From Halogeometricum limi (GTDB taxonomy: Archaea > Halobacteriota > Halobacteria > Halobacteriales > Haloferacaceae): a DNA stretch of 64,000 bases. The position numbers were made by a program, and so were the translations under genes. The notes below the pieces were generated by a model. It ran no database searches. It was not told where the DNA came from and saw only the letters and a list, made by a program, of their open reading frames with translations. This document shows, one piece after another, positions 1 to 9,333 of this stretch. The DNA is taken from assembly GCF_900115785.1 (NCBI RefSeq), contig NZ_FOYS01000002.1:124001-188000 (forward strand), written 5' to 3'. Positions within the stretch are counted from its first letter, which is position 1; the number at the start of each line of letters is the position of its first letter.

Positions 1-75
1 CGACTCGTCGTCGACTCGCTCGCCGAGTTCGGCGTCACCGAAGAGAACAGGCCGGAAGACGCGCTCCGCGGCTAA
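1..75 (+). CDS. 3' end of an unidentified gene
   Basis: The window opens inside a reading frame that stays open to a TAA at 73-75 and encodes the last 24 residues, ending EDALRG. Codon use matches the neighbouring genes. The fragment is too short to assign to a family, so no function is proposed. Confidence 0.5.
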   Translation, partial: RLVVDSLAEFGVTEENRPEDALRG

Positions 76-103
76 ATTTCACCTCCGGTCCTTCACAAAA
101 CCA

Positions 104-109
104 TTTATC
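104..109 (+). promoter_or_regulatory. TATA-like box before the DICT-domain gene
   Basis: TTTATC lies about 30 bp before the ATG at 137, the spacing expected for an archaeal promoter feeding a nearly leaderless transcript. It argues for the ATG at 137 rather than the in-frame GTG at 125. Confidence 0.5.
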
Positions 110-136
110 GGCAGGGTTCGTACAGTGCGGTATCAG

Positions 137-838
137 ATGGCTCTCCGAGACATCATCGGGTCGGTCAGAGAACGCGAGCGAACGCTCGTCCTCTACGACC
201 CCGCCTCGGACCACCTCGTCGAGCAGGTACGCGAGTACCTCGCGCCCTACTCCGTGGCGGTGGAGAGTCGGTCCCACGGCGGGACGCTCTCGGGACACGC
301 CGAACTCGTTCACGAGGACGGGTCGAGGCTGTTCACCGACTGTTCGTCGCTCTCCTCGCCGCTCACACAGGACGCCTTCGAGGCCTGTTTCGGCGACGCG
401 CTGACGCGAATCGACCGGACGACGTTCTCCTCGTACGACGGGTCGCAGATGGTCGCCACGTCCAGGGAGATAGAGGACAGAGCGTGGCGCTACGGCCACG
501 GGTCGCTCCACGCGGGGTTCCAACGCGTCTCCGCGCTCCAGACGCAAGAGCAGGTGTACCGCGATTTGGCGCGTAAGCAACTCGACATCCACGCGTACGC
601 CGTCCCGGACGCGGACGCGCCGCCCCTCGACGGCGTCGACGTCCACCTCGTCGAGGACGACGAGATAGCGAAGACGTGGTTCGTCGTCTACGACGGCGGT
701 GGCGACGACGACGCGAAGTGCGCGCTTCTGGCCGAGGAACGCGACCCGGACGTGTTCCGCGGGTTCTGGACGTACGACCCGGCCGTCGTCGACGCGATTC
801 TCTCGCACCTCGCGGCGCGGTACGCGCCGCTGCCGTGA
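137..838 (+). CDS. DICT sensory domain protein
   Basis: This 233-residue soluble protein begins MALRDIIGSVRERERTLVLY, which matches the opening of haloarchaeal DICT-domain proteins. DICT domains are found in diguanylate cyclases and two-component proteins and are regarded as small-molecule or light-signal sensors. No catalytic or DNA-binding motif is seen, so it may be a stand-alone sensor. The ATG start is chosen over an upstream in-frame GTG because of the promoter spacing. A hairpin follows the stop codon. The family assignment rests on recognition of the N-terminal pattern, and the ligand and partner are unknown. Confidence 0.65.
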   Translation: MALRDIIGSVRERERTLVLYDPASDHLVEQVREYLAPYSVAVESRSHGGTLSGHAELVHEDGSRLFTDCSSLSSPLTQDAFEACFGDALTRIDRTTFSSYDGSQMVATSREIEDRAWRYGHGSLHAGFQRVSALQTQEQVYRDLARKQLDIHAYAVPDADAPPLDGVDVHLVEDDEIAKTWFVVYDGGGDDDAKCALLAEERDPDVFRGFWTYDPAVVDAILSHLAARYAPLP

Positions 839-839
839 C

Positions 840-869
840 TTTGGTTGTAGATTTCTACTACCACCCAAA
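840..869 (+). terminator. Imperfect hairpin after the DICT gene
   Basis: TTTGGTTGTAG and CTACTACCACCCAAA can pair imperfectly around an ATTT loop directly after the stop codon. It may end the upstream transcript. There is no strong U tract, so confidence is low. Confidence 0.3.
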
Positions 870-990
870 CTGAGGTTCTGTTTGTCGAAATTTACAACAC
901 GTTATATGTGCCCGGTCCGATTAGTCGAACGAATACCGCGAGGACTACTCCGGCCCGAGGTAGTTCGCTTCCACGACGGGCACCCACCAC

Positions 991-2862
991 ATGATACGGA
1001 AATCGCTCACGATACTCTTGGTCGTCTCGCTCGTCGCGAGTGCGACGCCCGCGACAGCACTCACGTCCGAACCGGAGATTCAGACCATCGTCCCGCAACC
1101 GACGGTCACTCCGGGCACCGAGAACACCGTCAGCTTCCAACTGCTCAACGAGGCGCGCGGAACCGAAGACAGCACCATCACCGCCACGAACGTCCGCGTC
1201 TCGGTCGGTGACGACGCGCCGATAGACGTGCTCACAGAACAGTTGTACGTCCCGCGGTTGGCGGACGGTGAACCCGTGACGCAGACGCTCCGGATGCAGG
1301 TTCCCGCCAACATCGACTCGGGCACGTACCGGATTCCGCTGCGGGTGACGTACGAGTTCGAGACGAACGGCGGCGACCAGCGGCAGATTACGAAGAACCT
1401 GAACGTCCCCGTTCGCGTCCAGAGCGGTGCGCAGTTCGTCGTCGCGGACACGAACTCCACCGCGACGGTGGACGGCCGCGGAACGCTCACGGTCGACGTG
1501 CGCAACGTCGGCGAGCAGGCGGCGTCCGACGCGACGTTCACGCTCACCTCGAACAACAACGACGTGCGCCTCGGCGGCGGACAGCAGGCGACGCGGTTCG
1601 TCGAGAACTGGAAGCAAGGAGCGACGAAGACGTTCGAGTACGACGCCCAACTCGGCGAGTCCGCGCAGGAGGGCGACTACTCCTTGGAGGGAACCGTCGA
1701 CTACAAGGACGCATCGGGCAACGCTCGGACGAGTCCCGCGTTCACCGTCGGGATGACCGCGCTTCCGGAGATGACGTTCGAGGTGTCCGACGTCGAGAGT
1801 TCGCTCCGCGTCGGCGACAGCGGCAAGGTGACCGGTAACATCACGAACACCGGCCCGCTGACGGCCAGAAACGCCGTCGTCACCTTCCAGTCGAACAGCG
1901 CCACCGCGCAGGCCGTCGAGACGGAGTACGCAGTCGGCGAACTCGCGCCGAACGAGACGACGCCGTTCTCCTTCACCGTCGACGTGAAGTCGGAGGCCGA
2001 CCCCGGCCCGCGACAGTACGGCGTCATGGTGAACTTCCGCAACCAGGACGGCGACCAGGTCCAGAGTGACGTCGTCGACGTGCCCGTCCGCGTCGGGCAG
2101 AGCAACGCCGGATTCGAGATACGGAACCTGGAGAGTTCGCTCCGGGTCGGCGAGGAGGGGACGCTCAGCGGCACCCTCGTCAACACCGGCGACGACCCGG
2201 TGACGAACGCAGTCTTGCAGTTCAACCCCGCCGGGCAGACGGTGACGCCCGTCGAGACGGAGTACGCCGTCGGCAACTTAGACGCCGGTGAGAGCCGCGA
2301 GTTCTCGTTCCAGGTCGAAGTCTCTTCGTCCTCCGGCGGCGGCCCCCGACAGTTCGGCTTCCAGGTCGCCTACCGCGACGAGGACAACCAACAGCGAACG
2401 TCCAACACGCTCGAAGTCCAGACCGACATCGCGCCGGAGTCCGCTGAGTTCGAGGTGACGCCGGTGAACGGGTCGTTCGCGGCGGGCGAGACGGGCGAGT
2501 TCCGCGTCAACATCACGAACACGCGCGACGAACCGCTGAGCGACATCTCCGCGAAGATATACGCGGAGTCGCCGCTCTCCTCGTCGAACTCCGAAGCCTT
2601 CGTCGAGGAACTCGGCCCGGGTGAGACGGAGACCATCGTCTTCGAACTCTCCGCCGGCGGCAGTGCCCTCGCGAAGACCTACCCCGTGAAGATGGACTTC
2701 CAGTACGACGACAGCCGAGGTGAGACCACCATCTCCGACACCTATCAGGTTCCCGTGGAGGTGACCGAGTCCGAGGGCGACGGCCTGCCACTCGGCCTCA
2801 TCGGCATCATCGTGCTCGGTATCGTCGGCATCGCCGGCTTCGTCTACGTCCGTCGGGACTAA
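991..2862 (+). CDS. Secreted CARDB/COG1361 (S-layer-like) protein, RND partner
   Basis: The 623-residue protein has an N-terminal signal peptide (about residues 1-24, ending ATPATA), tandem immunoglobulin-like domains and one C-terminal membrane helix (about 600-620) followed by the positive tail VRRD. Three related repeats begin near residues 261, 374 and 487, each opening FEV/FEI and containing a (S/N)xSxxxGE-like segment. It is therefore extracytoplasmic and anchored by its C terminus. It ends three bases before the start of an MMPL/RND transporter, so the two are probably co-transcribed and work together, with this protein as the extracellular accessory. A TATA-like TTATATG at about 903 implies a leader of roughly 60 nt. 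The partnership is an inference from position. Confidence 0.8.
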   Translation: MIRKSLTILLVVSLVASATPATALTSEPEIQTIVPQPTVTPGTENTVSFQLLNEARGTEDSTITATNVRVSVGDDAPIDVLTEQLYVPRLADGEPVTQTLRMQVPANIDSGTYRIPLRVTYEFETNGGDQRQITKNLNVPVRVQSGAQFVVADTNSTATVDGRGTLTVDVRNVGEQAASDATFTLTSNNNDVRLGGGQQATRFVENWKQGATKTFEYDAQLGESAQEGDYSLEGTVDYKDASGNARTSPAFTVGMTALPEMTFEVSDVESSLRVGDSGKVTGNITNTGPLTARNAVVTFQSNSATAQAVETEYAVGELAPNETTPFSFTVDVKSEADPGPRQYGVMVNFRNQDGDQVQSDVVDVPVRVGQSNAGFEIRNLESSLRVGEEGTLSGTLVNTGDDPVTNAVLQFNPAGQTVTPVETEYAVGNLDAGESREFSFQVEVSSSSGGGPRQFGFQVAYRDEDNQQRTSNTLEVQTDIAPESAEFEVTPVNGSFAAGETGEFRVNITNTRDEPLSDISAKIYAESPLSSSNSEAFVEELGPGETETIVFELSAGGSALAKTYPVKMDFQYDDSRGETTISDTYQVPVEVTESEGDGLPLGLIGIIVLGIVGIAGFVYVRRD

Positions 2863-2865
2863 CCG

Positions 2866-5448
2866 ATGGCGTACGACTACCAACGCATCGTCGACTGGGT
2901 CGACGACCACATCGTCGAACGTCCGGGGAAAGTCATCCTGGCGTTCCTCGTGGTCACCGCCCTCTTCGGCGTCGGTCTGGGGAACGTCTCCACGGAGTCG
3001 GGGACCCAGCAGTTCGCCGAGGACATCCCCGCGCAGAACGCCCTCGACCGCATCAACGACGAGTTCCTCCCGGTGTTCGGCGAGGACACGGGCAGTACGC
3101 AACTCATCCAGCGGTCGCCGAACGTCCTCTCGAAGCAGTCGATGCTGCAGATGCTCCGGACGCAGGAGGAGATAGAGTCGAAACCCTCCCTGCGCGTCGA
3201 GCGAACGTCGTCGGCGGCGGCCGTCGCCGCCCGGACCATCGACCCGCAGGCGACGACGCTCGAACGACAGATAACGACACTCGAACGGGCGACGCAGAGC
3301 GACGTTCGCGCCGCCGTCCGGCAGAACGCCGACAACCCCGCGTTCACGGGGACGGTCAGCGACGACTTCAACGAGAAGAGCGCCTCCGCGTCGGCCACCA
3401 TCGGCGTCGTCCAGCACTCGCTGACGGCTGAAGTGTCCTCTTCGTCCGGGCAGTCCGGGTCGAGTCCGCTGACGCCCATCCAGCAGAAGGTACAGCGCAT
3501 CGCCCAGAACAGCGAGGGCGACATCACGGTGTTCGGCAGCGGCATCATCGCCGACGAGTTCGGCGCGGTCATCACCGACTCGCTTCTCATCGTGACGCCC
3601 GCGGCGGTCATCCTCATCGTCCTGTTCCTCGTCGTCGCCTACCGCGACTTACTGGACCTGCTCTTGGGGACGTTCTCGCTCGCACTCGCCGTCGTCTGGA
3701 CGTTCGGCTTCCTCGGCTTGGCGGGCATCCCGTTCAATCAGATTATGATATCGGTGCCGCCGTTGTTGCTGGCGGTCGGTATCGACTTCGGGATACACGC
3801 CATCAACCGCTACCGCGAGGACCGACAGACCGGCCTCGACATCGAGGACGCGATGCGCGTGGCGACGGACCAACTGCTCGTCGCGTTCTTCATCGTCACC
3901 GGGACGACGGTCATCGGCTTCCTCTCGAACCTCGCGTCCGACCTCCCGCCGATTCGCGACTTCGGTATCGTCGCGGGCGTCGGCATCGTCTTCACGTTCC
4001 TCATCTTCGGCATCTTCCTGCCCGCCGCGAAGGTGTGGATGGACCGCCGCAAGGAGTCGTGGCCCATCCCGACGTTCAGCCAGAAACCGCTCGGACAGGA
4101 GGGGTCGGCGCTCGGTGACGTCCTCAGCGTCGGTGCCGTCGTCGCCGACAGGATTCCCGTCTTGTTTCTCGTGTTCACGCTGTTGCTCACCGCGGGTGCG
4201 GCCGGATACGCCACCGGCGTCGACACCTCGTTCACGCAGGAGGACTTCCTGCCGCCCGAAGAGGTTTCGCCGCTGTTGAAGTCGCTTCCCGAACCGTTCG
4301 CGCCCTCGGACTACTCCGTTGTCGGCACGCTGAACTTCTTAGAGGAGAAGTTCACGAGTTCGCAGGGGGGGTCGGTCACGATATACGTCGAGGGGCGGAT
4401 GGAGAACGACGCCGCCCTCGAACAGCTATACCGCGCGGGCGAGGACCCGCCGGAGTCGTTCGTCTCGGAGGACCGCCGCGCCGAGTCGACGAGCATCGTC
4501 ACCGTCATCCGCGACTACGCCGACCGCGACCCCGAATTCGCCAGACTGGTCGCGCGAAACGACGTGAACGACAACGGCGTCCCCGACGACAACCTCGGCG
4601 AGATATACGACGCGCTCGCCGACTCGCCGGTGTCCTCGCAGGCCGAGCGCTACCTCGCCGAGGACCACCGGAGCGCGCGCGTCGTCTACACCGTCTCCGC
4701 CGACGCGAGCGACCAGGAGGCGACGGCGGACGCCCGACTCGTCGCCGACCGCTTCCGGATGGACGCGACGGCGACGGGCGGAACCGTCGTCTTCCAGGAG
4801 GTGTCGGACCTCATCTTCGCCTCCGCCGTCACGAGTCTCGCACTCGCTCTCGGCGGGACGGTGGTGTTCCTCGTGTTCATCTACTGGCTCTTGGACGGGC
4901 TACCGTCCATCGCGCTGGCGAACCTCGTGCCCATCGTCGTCTCCGTCGCGGGCGTCGCGGGGACGATGCGCCTCTTGGGAATCTCGTTCAACGCGTTCAC
5001 CGCGACCATCCTCTCTCTCACCATCGGACTGGGTATCGACTACTCGGTCCACGTCGTCCACCGGTTCCTCGACGAGCGAAAGAAGACGGACCTCCACACC
5101 GCACTCGAACGCACCGTCGTCGGGACGGGCGGCGCACTCATGGGCAGTATGTTCACCACGGCGTTCGGCATCGGCGTCCTCGTCCTCTCGGTCCTCTCGG
5201 TGCTGGGACAGTTCGGTGTGCTTACGGCCATCTCTATCGTCTACTCGTTCGTGGCTTCCCTACTCGTCTTACCCTCCGCCCTCGTCGTCTGGGACCGCTT
5301 CGCCAACGAGAGCCCCGACGTGCCGATGCGAACCGAAGAACCGCCCGCCGACGCCGGCCGTAACGCCGACGACGACCCGTTGGTGACGGACGGCGGGACG
5401 CCGACCGGTGACTTCGAGTTCCCGTTCGACGGCGGTGACGGGCGATGA
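2866..5448 (+). CDS. RND superfamily (MMPL/HAE3-type) transporter
   Basis: At 860 residues with two homologous halves, this is a proton-driven RND/MMPL-type membrane transporter. One helix lies near residues 19-36. Each half then has a large external loop and a five-helix block (about 235-400 and 650-810). The equivalent helices carry GIDFGIH (near 305) and GIDYSVH (near 724), the polar helix typical of MMPL/patched-like transporters. The C-terminal 60 residues are a soluble acidic tail. It sits between the secreted repeat protein and a TrmB regulator, overlapping the latter by four bases (ATGA). Substrate is unknown; lipids, hydrophobic compounds or hopanoid-like molecules are typical of the superfamily. 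Confidence 0.88.
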   Translation: MAYDYQRIVDWVDDHIVERPGKVILAFLVVTALFGVGLGNVSTESGTQQFAEDIPAQNALDRINDEFLPVFGEDTGSTQLIQRSPNVLSKQSMLQMLRTQEEIESKPSLRVERTSSAAAVAARTIDPQATTLERQITTLERATQSDVRAAVRQNADNPAFTGTVSDDFNEKSASASATIGVVQHSLTAEVSSSSGQSGSSPLTPIQQKVQRIAQNSEGDITVFGSGIIADEFGAVITDSLLIVTPAAVILIVLFLVVAYRDLLDLLLGTFSLALAVVWTFGFLGLAGIPFNQIMISVPPLLLAVGIDFGIHAINRYREDRQTGLDIEDAMRVATDQLLVAFFIVTGTTVIGFLSNLASDLPPIRDFGIVAGVGIVFTFLIFGIFLPAAKVWMDRRKESWPIPTFSQKPLGQEGSALGDVLSVGAVVADRIPVLFLVFTLLLTAGAAGYATGVDTSFTQEDFLPPEEVSPLLKSLPEPFAPSDYSVVGTLNFLEEKFTSSQGGSVTIYVEGRMENDAALEQLYRAGEDPPESFVSEDRRAESTSIVTVIRDYADRDPEFARLVARNDVNDNGVPDDNLGEIYDALADSPVSSQAERYLAEDHRSARVVYTVSADASDQEATADARLVADRFRMDATATGGTVVFQEVSDLIFASAVTSLALALGGTVVFLVFIYWLLDGLPSIALANLVPIVVSVAGVAGTMRLLGISFNAFTATILSLTIGLGIDYSVHVVHRFLDERKKTDLHTALERTVVGTGGALMGSMFTTAFGIGVLVLSVLSVLGQFGVLTAISIVYSFVASLLVLPSALVVWDRFANESPDVPMRTEEPPADAGRNADDDPLVTDGGTPTGDFEFPFDGGDGR

Positions 5449-6248
5449 CCGACCGTGACGGCCCCGACGACGGCGTGACCGGCGACGCCGCGACGAACGA
5501 ACACGAAGCGGTCGAGTCGCTCGAACGCCTCGGCCTGTCGAACTACGCCGCGCGCGTCTTCGTCGCGCTCCAACGACTCGGCGTGGGGACGGCGAAACAG
5601 ATTCACGACGTGGCCGACGTCCCCCGGTCGCAAGTGTACGGCGCGGCCGAGGAACTGGAGGACCTCGGACTGGTCGAACTCCAGCAGTCGACGCCGAAGC
5701 GGTACCGACCGGTGAGTCTGGACGCCGCCCGACAGAGCCTCGCCGAGAGCCTCCAGACGGAGGCCGACCGGGCGTTCGACTACCTCGAAGCGGCCCGCGC
5801 CGAACGGACGGCGGGCGAGACGCGCGACGACGTGTGGACCGTCCGCGGGCGCGAACCCGTCCACAACCGCGTCGTCGAACTGGCCGAACAGGCGCAAGAA
5901 CGCGTGCTGTTCGCCGCGCCGGACCCGTCGTTCGTTCCGGACGGGTTCGTCGCCACGCTCGAAGAACGCGCCGCCGCAGACGTCCACGTCCGCGTCGTCA
6001 GCGAGGACCCGGCCCTCCGCGACCTGTTCGCGGACGTCCCCCGCGTCGAAGCGACGGGCCCCGTCGAAGACCCCCCGGCCGATTTCACCGGACGGGTCCT
6101 CTTAGTGGACCGCCGGGCCGTCCTCCTCTCGGTCGTCCCCCCGACGCCGGGGGGCGAGGAGACAGCCATCTGGTCGGCCGACACCGCGATGGCGGACATC
6201 CTCTCGCGCATCATCGAGGGCGGTATCGAGTCGATGATCGGCGTCTGA
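5445..6248 (+). CDS. TrmB-family transcriptional regulator
   Basis: The 267-residue protein has an N-terminal winged helix (about residues 20-90; LGLSNYAARVFVALQRLGVGTAKQI is the TrmB signature region, with the recognition segment around VPRSQVYGAAEELEDLGLV). It then has a short helical linker and a C-terminal phospholipase-D-like sensor fold (about 115-265) of the type that binds ligands in TrmB proteins. Its start overlaps the RND transporter stop by four bases, so it is translationally coupled and probably controls this same operon. The ligand is not evident. The family call is firm; the autoregulation is inferred. Confidence 0.85.
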   Translation: MTDRDGPDDGVTGDAATNEHEAVESLERLGLSNYAARVFVALQRLGVGTAKQIHDVADVPRSQVYGAAEELEDLGLVELQQSTPKRYRPVSLDAARQSLAESLQTEADRAFDYLEAARAERTAGETRDDVWTVRGREPVHNRVVELAEQAQERVLFAAPDPSFVPDGFVATLEERAAADVHVRVVSEDPALRDLFADVPRVEATGPVEDPPADFTGRVLLVDRRAVLLSVVPPTPGGEETAIWSADTAMADILSRIIEGGIESMIGV

Positions 6249-6340
6249 ACGGTCGTCGACGACGCGCTCCGACGGCCGGTCGGTGACGCGATTCATACTC
6301 TCCCCGTGGCTATTTCTCGCTCGGCTTCGACGGTCCTGAC

Positions 6341-7117
6341 ATGACAGACAGAGAAGCGGTCGCCGAAGCGGCCGCCGCCGCGGGGGCCGAGGTGGCGATG
6401 GAGATGTTCGAAGAGGACATCGAGACGAACGAGAAGTCCTCGAAGACAGACGTCGTGAGCGAGGCGGACGAGAAGGCGCAGGTCGCCATCCGCGAGGTGA
6501 TAGCCGACCACTACCCGGACGACGTGGTGGTCGGCGAGGAGGGCGACACGCCGAAGGCCGTCCCGGAGACGGGCGACGCGTGGATACTCGACCCCATCGA
6601 CGGCACCACGAACTACCTCCACGGCTTCACGACGTGGTGTCAGGCCGTCGCCGCCGTCCGCGACGCGGACCCCGTCGCGGCCGCGGTGACGCGCCCGGCC
6701 ATCGGCGATACGTTCGTCGCCGACGAAGACAGCTTCCGGAAGAACGGCGTCGAGACGACGGTGAGCGAGGAGACGGACGTCGAACGGTTCGTCGTCGCGC
6801 CGACGCTCCGCGTCGACGACTCCAATCGCGGGCGATATCTCGACGTCGTCGAGACCTGTTTCCGAGAACTCGGCGACATGCGGCGCATCGGTTCGGCGCA
6901 GGTGACGTTCGCGATGGTCGCCGCCGGGAACATCGACGTGGCACTCGGACTGGGCGAGTCGCATCCGTGGGACACCGTCGCCGGCGCGCACATGGTCCGG
7001 AAGGCGGGCGGCACCGTCACCGACCTCGACGGCGAACCGTGGCGACACGACAGCGACGGCATCGTCGCCTCGAACGGGGAGGCGCACGACGACGTCCTCG
7101 ACCTGTTCGAGTTCTGA
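6341..7117 (+). CDS. suhB: Inositol monophosphatase family (IMPase/FBPase-like) phosphatase
   Basis: This 258-residue cytoplasmic enzyme carries the Mg-dependent IMPase motif set: VGEE near residue 66, WILDPIDGTTNYLHG at about 81-95, and HPWDTVAGAHMV near 207-218. Archaeal members hydrolyse inositol-1-phosphate and often fructose-1,6-bisphosphate or NADP, so the true substrate cannot be fixed from sequence. A TATA-like CTATTTCT at about 6310 sits some 28 bp before the ATG, consistent with a leaderless mRNA. It is a single-gene unit, convergent with the next small gene. Confidence 0.88.
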   Translation: MTDREAVAEAAAAAGAEVAMEMFEEDIETNEKSSKTDVVSEADEKAQVAIREVIADHYPDDVVVGEEGDTPKAVPETGDAWILDPIDGTTNYLHGFTTWCQAVAAVRDADPVAAAVTRPAIGDTFVADEDSFRKNGVETTVSEETDVERFVVAPTLRVDDSNRGRYLDVVETCFRELGDMRRIGSAQVTFAMVAAGNIDVALGLGESHPWDTVAGAHMVRKAGGTVTDLDGEPWRHDSDGIVASNGEAHDDVLDLFEF

Positions 7118-7140
7118 GGGCGGGGCGGCGTCGACTCGGT

Positions 7141-7386
7141 TCAGATACGAGAGCCGACGCCCGCGACGCGAGACGCGCCCCACGCGAGGACGACGATACC
7201 GACGACGAACCCGGCCAATGCGACCATGAGCGGCGTCGGTTCGAGCAACCGACCGCCGAAGAACGGTCCCCTGACGAGGAGGAACCCGGTTCCGAGGGTG
7301 ACGAGGAGGCCGACGAACGTCACGAGGCCGTAGAAGTAAGTGAGGACGCCGAACCCGGCGCGGTCGGTGGTCGAACGACGGAACAT
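7141..7386 (-). CDS. Small two-helix membrane protein of unknown function
   Basis: The 81-residue product has two strongly hydrophobic segments (about residues 14-38 and 53-75) with short charged ends, so it is an integral membrane protein. No family was recognised. The start is supported by CAGATAAGT (reverse strand, 7409-7417), which has TATA-like spacing to the ATG at 7386. It shares an intergenic region with no clear partner. Confidence 0.65.
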   Translation of the reverse strand: MFRRSTTDRAGFGVLTYFYGLVTFVGLLVTLGTGFLLVRGPFFGGRLLEPTPLMVALAGFVVGIVVLAWGASRVAGVGSRI

Positions 7387-7435
7387 ACGTCCGGAGACGA
7401 CTGCACCGACTTATCTGTTGCCCGTCGACGAGTCG

Positions 7436-7717
7436 TCACCACCGGACGCCGAACTCGGACTCGCCGTGCGGTTCCTCGTACGTCACCTCGACGTCCTCCA
7501 CCTCGGCGGCGTCGCTCCCAGTGTGACACCACTCGACCATCTCGGAGACGGCGTCTTCGGAGCCTTCGAACACCGCCTCGACGCGGCCGTCGTCGAGGTT
7601 CTTCACCCACCCGTCGACGTCGCGTTCGCGGGCCGCGTCCCGCGTGCTCGCTCTGTAGTACACTCCCTGTACTCTCCCCGTGACGAAGACGTGAGCGCGC
7701 GTTCTGTCGGCGGACAT
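7436..7717 (-). CDS. acyP: Acylphosphatase
   Basis: The 93-residue enzyme hydrolyses carboxyl-phosphate bonds of acylphosphates. The family signature is clear: HVFVTGRVQGVYYRASTRD contains the catalytic arginine-bearing GxVQGVxxR loop, followed by GWVKNLDDGRVEAVFEG with the catalytic asparagine. The start MSADRT at 7717 is preferred over an ATG nine codons upstream because a TATA-like TGATATTTGA (reverse strand, 7741-7750) is about 27 bp away. It diverges from the phosphoglucosamine mutase gene across a compact double promoter. Confidence 0.9.
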   Translation of the reverse strand: MSADRTRAHVFVTGRVQGVYYRASTRDAARERDVDGWVKNLDDGRVEAVFEGSEDAVSEMVEWCHTGSDAAEVEDVEVTYEEPHGESEFGVRW

Positions 7718-7740
7718 ACCTCCCGGTACCACAGCCAGCG

Positions 7741-7790
7741 TCAAATATCAGATGGCCGAGGTTCCATCGCGGGAATCGAAGCCATCTAAG
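7741..7790. promoter_or_regulatory. Divergent promoter pair, acylphosphatase and mutase
   Basis: In 96 bp between two leaderless starts, a leftward TATA-like TGATATTTGA (7741-7750) serves the acylphosphatase. A rightward TCTAAG (7785-7790) serves the mutase, about 26 bp before its ATG. No further operator was seen. Confidence 0.5.
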
Positions 7791-7813
7791 TGCGGGGCGG
7801 TCGAGTCGTCGGT

Positions 7814-9196
7814 ATGGAACTCTTCGGTACCGCCGGGATTCGCGGCGACGCGGTGACGCGAGTCACCCCGGAACTCGCGCTCTCGGTCGGTCGTGCGGTG
7901 GGTCTCGACGCGGTAGAGTCGGACGGACGCGCGGAAGTCGTCGTCGGACGCGACGGACGAATCACCGGCCCGGCACTCGCCGCCGCCGTCGAGGCGGGAC
8001 TCGAATCCGCCGGGGCCGACGTTCGCCGCGCCGGCGTCGTCCCGACGCCCGCACTCGCCTTCGCCTCCCGCGGCCGCCGGGGCGTCATGCTGACGGCGTC
8101 GCACAACCCGCCGACGGACAACGGAATCAAGGTGTTCGTCGACGGCGAGGAGTACGACCGGACGCTCGAACGCGGCGTCGAAGAACGCGTCGCCGCCGAC
8201 CCCTCGCCCGCCGCGTGGGACCAGTGGGGCGAGAGCGAGTCGGTCGACGTCCTGCCGTCGTACCGCGAAGCGGTCGTCGAGTACGCGCGCGAACACGGCT
8301 CCGACGCGGACGGTCTGAACGTCGTCGTCGACTGCGGGAACGGGATGTCCGCGCTCGGGACGCCGCAGGTCCTCCGCGAACTCGGCGCGCGCGTCGTCAC
8401 CCTCAACGGACAGGTCGACGGTCACTTCCCCGGCCGCGAGTCGAAACCGACGCCCGAGACACTGACCGACCTCTGCGCCTTCCTGGCCGACGACGACACC
8501 GAACCCGGGGGGGACTTCGACTTCGGCATCGCACACGACGGCGACTCCGACCGAATCGTCGTCGTCGACGCCGAGGGAGACATCGTCCACGAGGACACCG
8601 TCATCGCCATCGTCGCCGAACACTTCGTCCGCGACTCCGACGTCGACGACCCCGTCGTCGTGACGACGCCGAACGCCTCCGGCCGCATCGACGAACGCGT
8701 CCGCGAGGCCGGGGGACGAGTCGAACGCGTCCGTCTCGGCGCCCTCCACGAAGGTATCGCCGCCGCCCGCGCCGGAGGCGGTGACGTGGTGTTCGCCGCC
8801 GAACCGTGGAAGCACGTCCACCCCGGACTCGGCGGGTGGATAGACGGCGTCGCGTCCGCGGGCGTGTTCACCCGTCTGGTCGCCGAACACGGCCTCGACG
8901 CGCTCCGCGAACCCGTCACCGAACGACCGTACCGGAAGGTGAGCGTCGCCTGTCCCGACGAGAAGAAACGGGCCGCGATGGCGCGGTTGGAGACGACGCT
9001 CCCGGAGGCGTTCCCCGACGCCGACGTGGATACGGAACACGGCGTCCGCGTCGAACGCCCGGACGCGTCGTGGGTTCTCGTCCGTCCGTCGGGGACGGAA
9101 CCGTACGTGAGAATCTACGCCGAGGCCGACGACGTGGACGCACTCGTCGCCGACGCCCGCGCCGTCGTGGAGTCGGCTCTCGACTCCGCCGAGTGA
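7814..9196 (+). CDS. glmM: Phosphoglucosamine mutase / phosphomannomutase
   Basis: At 460 residues this alpha-D-phosphohexomutase interconverts hexose 1- and 6-phosphates, feeding UDP-GlcNAc or GDP-mannose synthesis for glycosylation. The phosphoserine loop is TASHNP (Ser96), the Mg-binding loop is DGDSDR (about residues 243-248), and the C-terminal phosphate-binding loop is RPSGTEPYVRI (near 425). The N terminus MELFGTAGIRG is the canonical family opening and fixes the start at 7814. Archaeal members are often bifunctional between GlcN-1-P and Man-1-P, so the glmM name is the best but not the only label. Confidence 0.85.
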   Translation: MELFGTAGIRGDAVTRVTPELALSVGRAVGLDAVESDGRAEVVVGRDGRITGPALAAAVEAGLESAGADVRRAGVVPTPALAFASRGRRGVMLTASHNPPTDNGIKVFVDGEEYDRTLERGVEERVAADPSPAAWDQWGESESVDVLPSYREAVVEYAREHGSDADGLNVVVDCGNGMSALGTPQVLRELGARVVTLNGQVDGHFPGRESKPTPETLTDLCAFLADDDTEPGGDFDFGIAHDGDSDRIVVVDAEGDIVHEDTVIAIVAEHFVRDSDVDDPVVVTTPNASGRIDERVREAGGRVERVRLGALHEGIAAARAGGGDVVFAAEPWKHVHPGLGGWIDGVASAGVFTRLVAEHGLDALREPVTERPYRKVSVACPDEKKRAAMARLETTLPEAFPDADVDTEHGVRVERPDASWVLVRPSGTEPYVRIYAEADDVDALVADARAVVESALDSAE

Positions 9197-9333
9197 GTGT
9201 GCCGTAGTAACCGTTTCCCGACGACACGAGCGTGATTCTCGCGGACTCCCGACTCCTCGTTTCGGATGCTGAGAATCGAAGCGACGCACTTATGCTCATC
9301 TCGTGATGGTCTACGTGATAGGTGTCCACAGTT

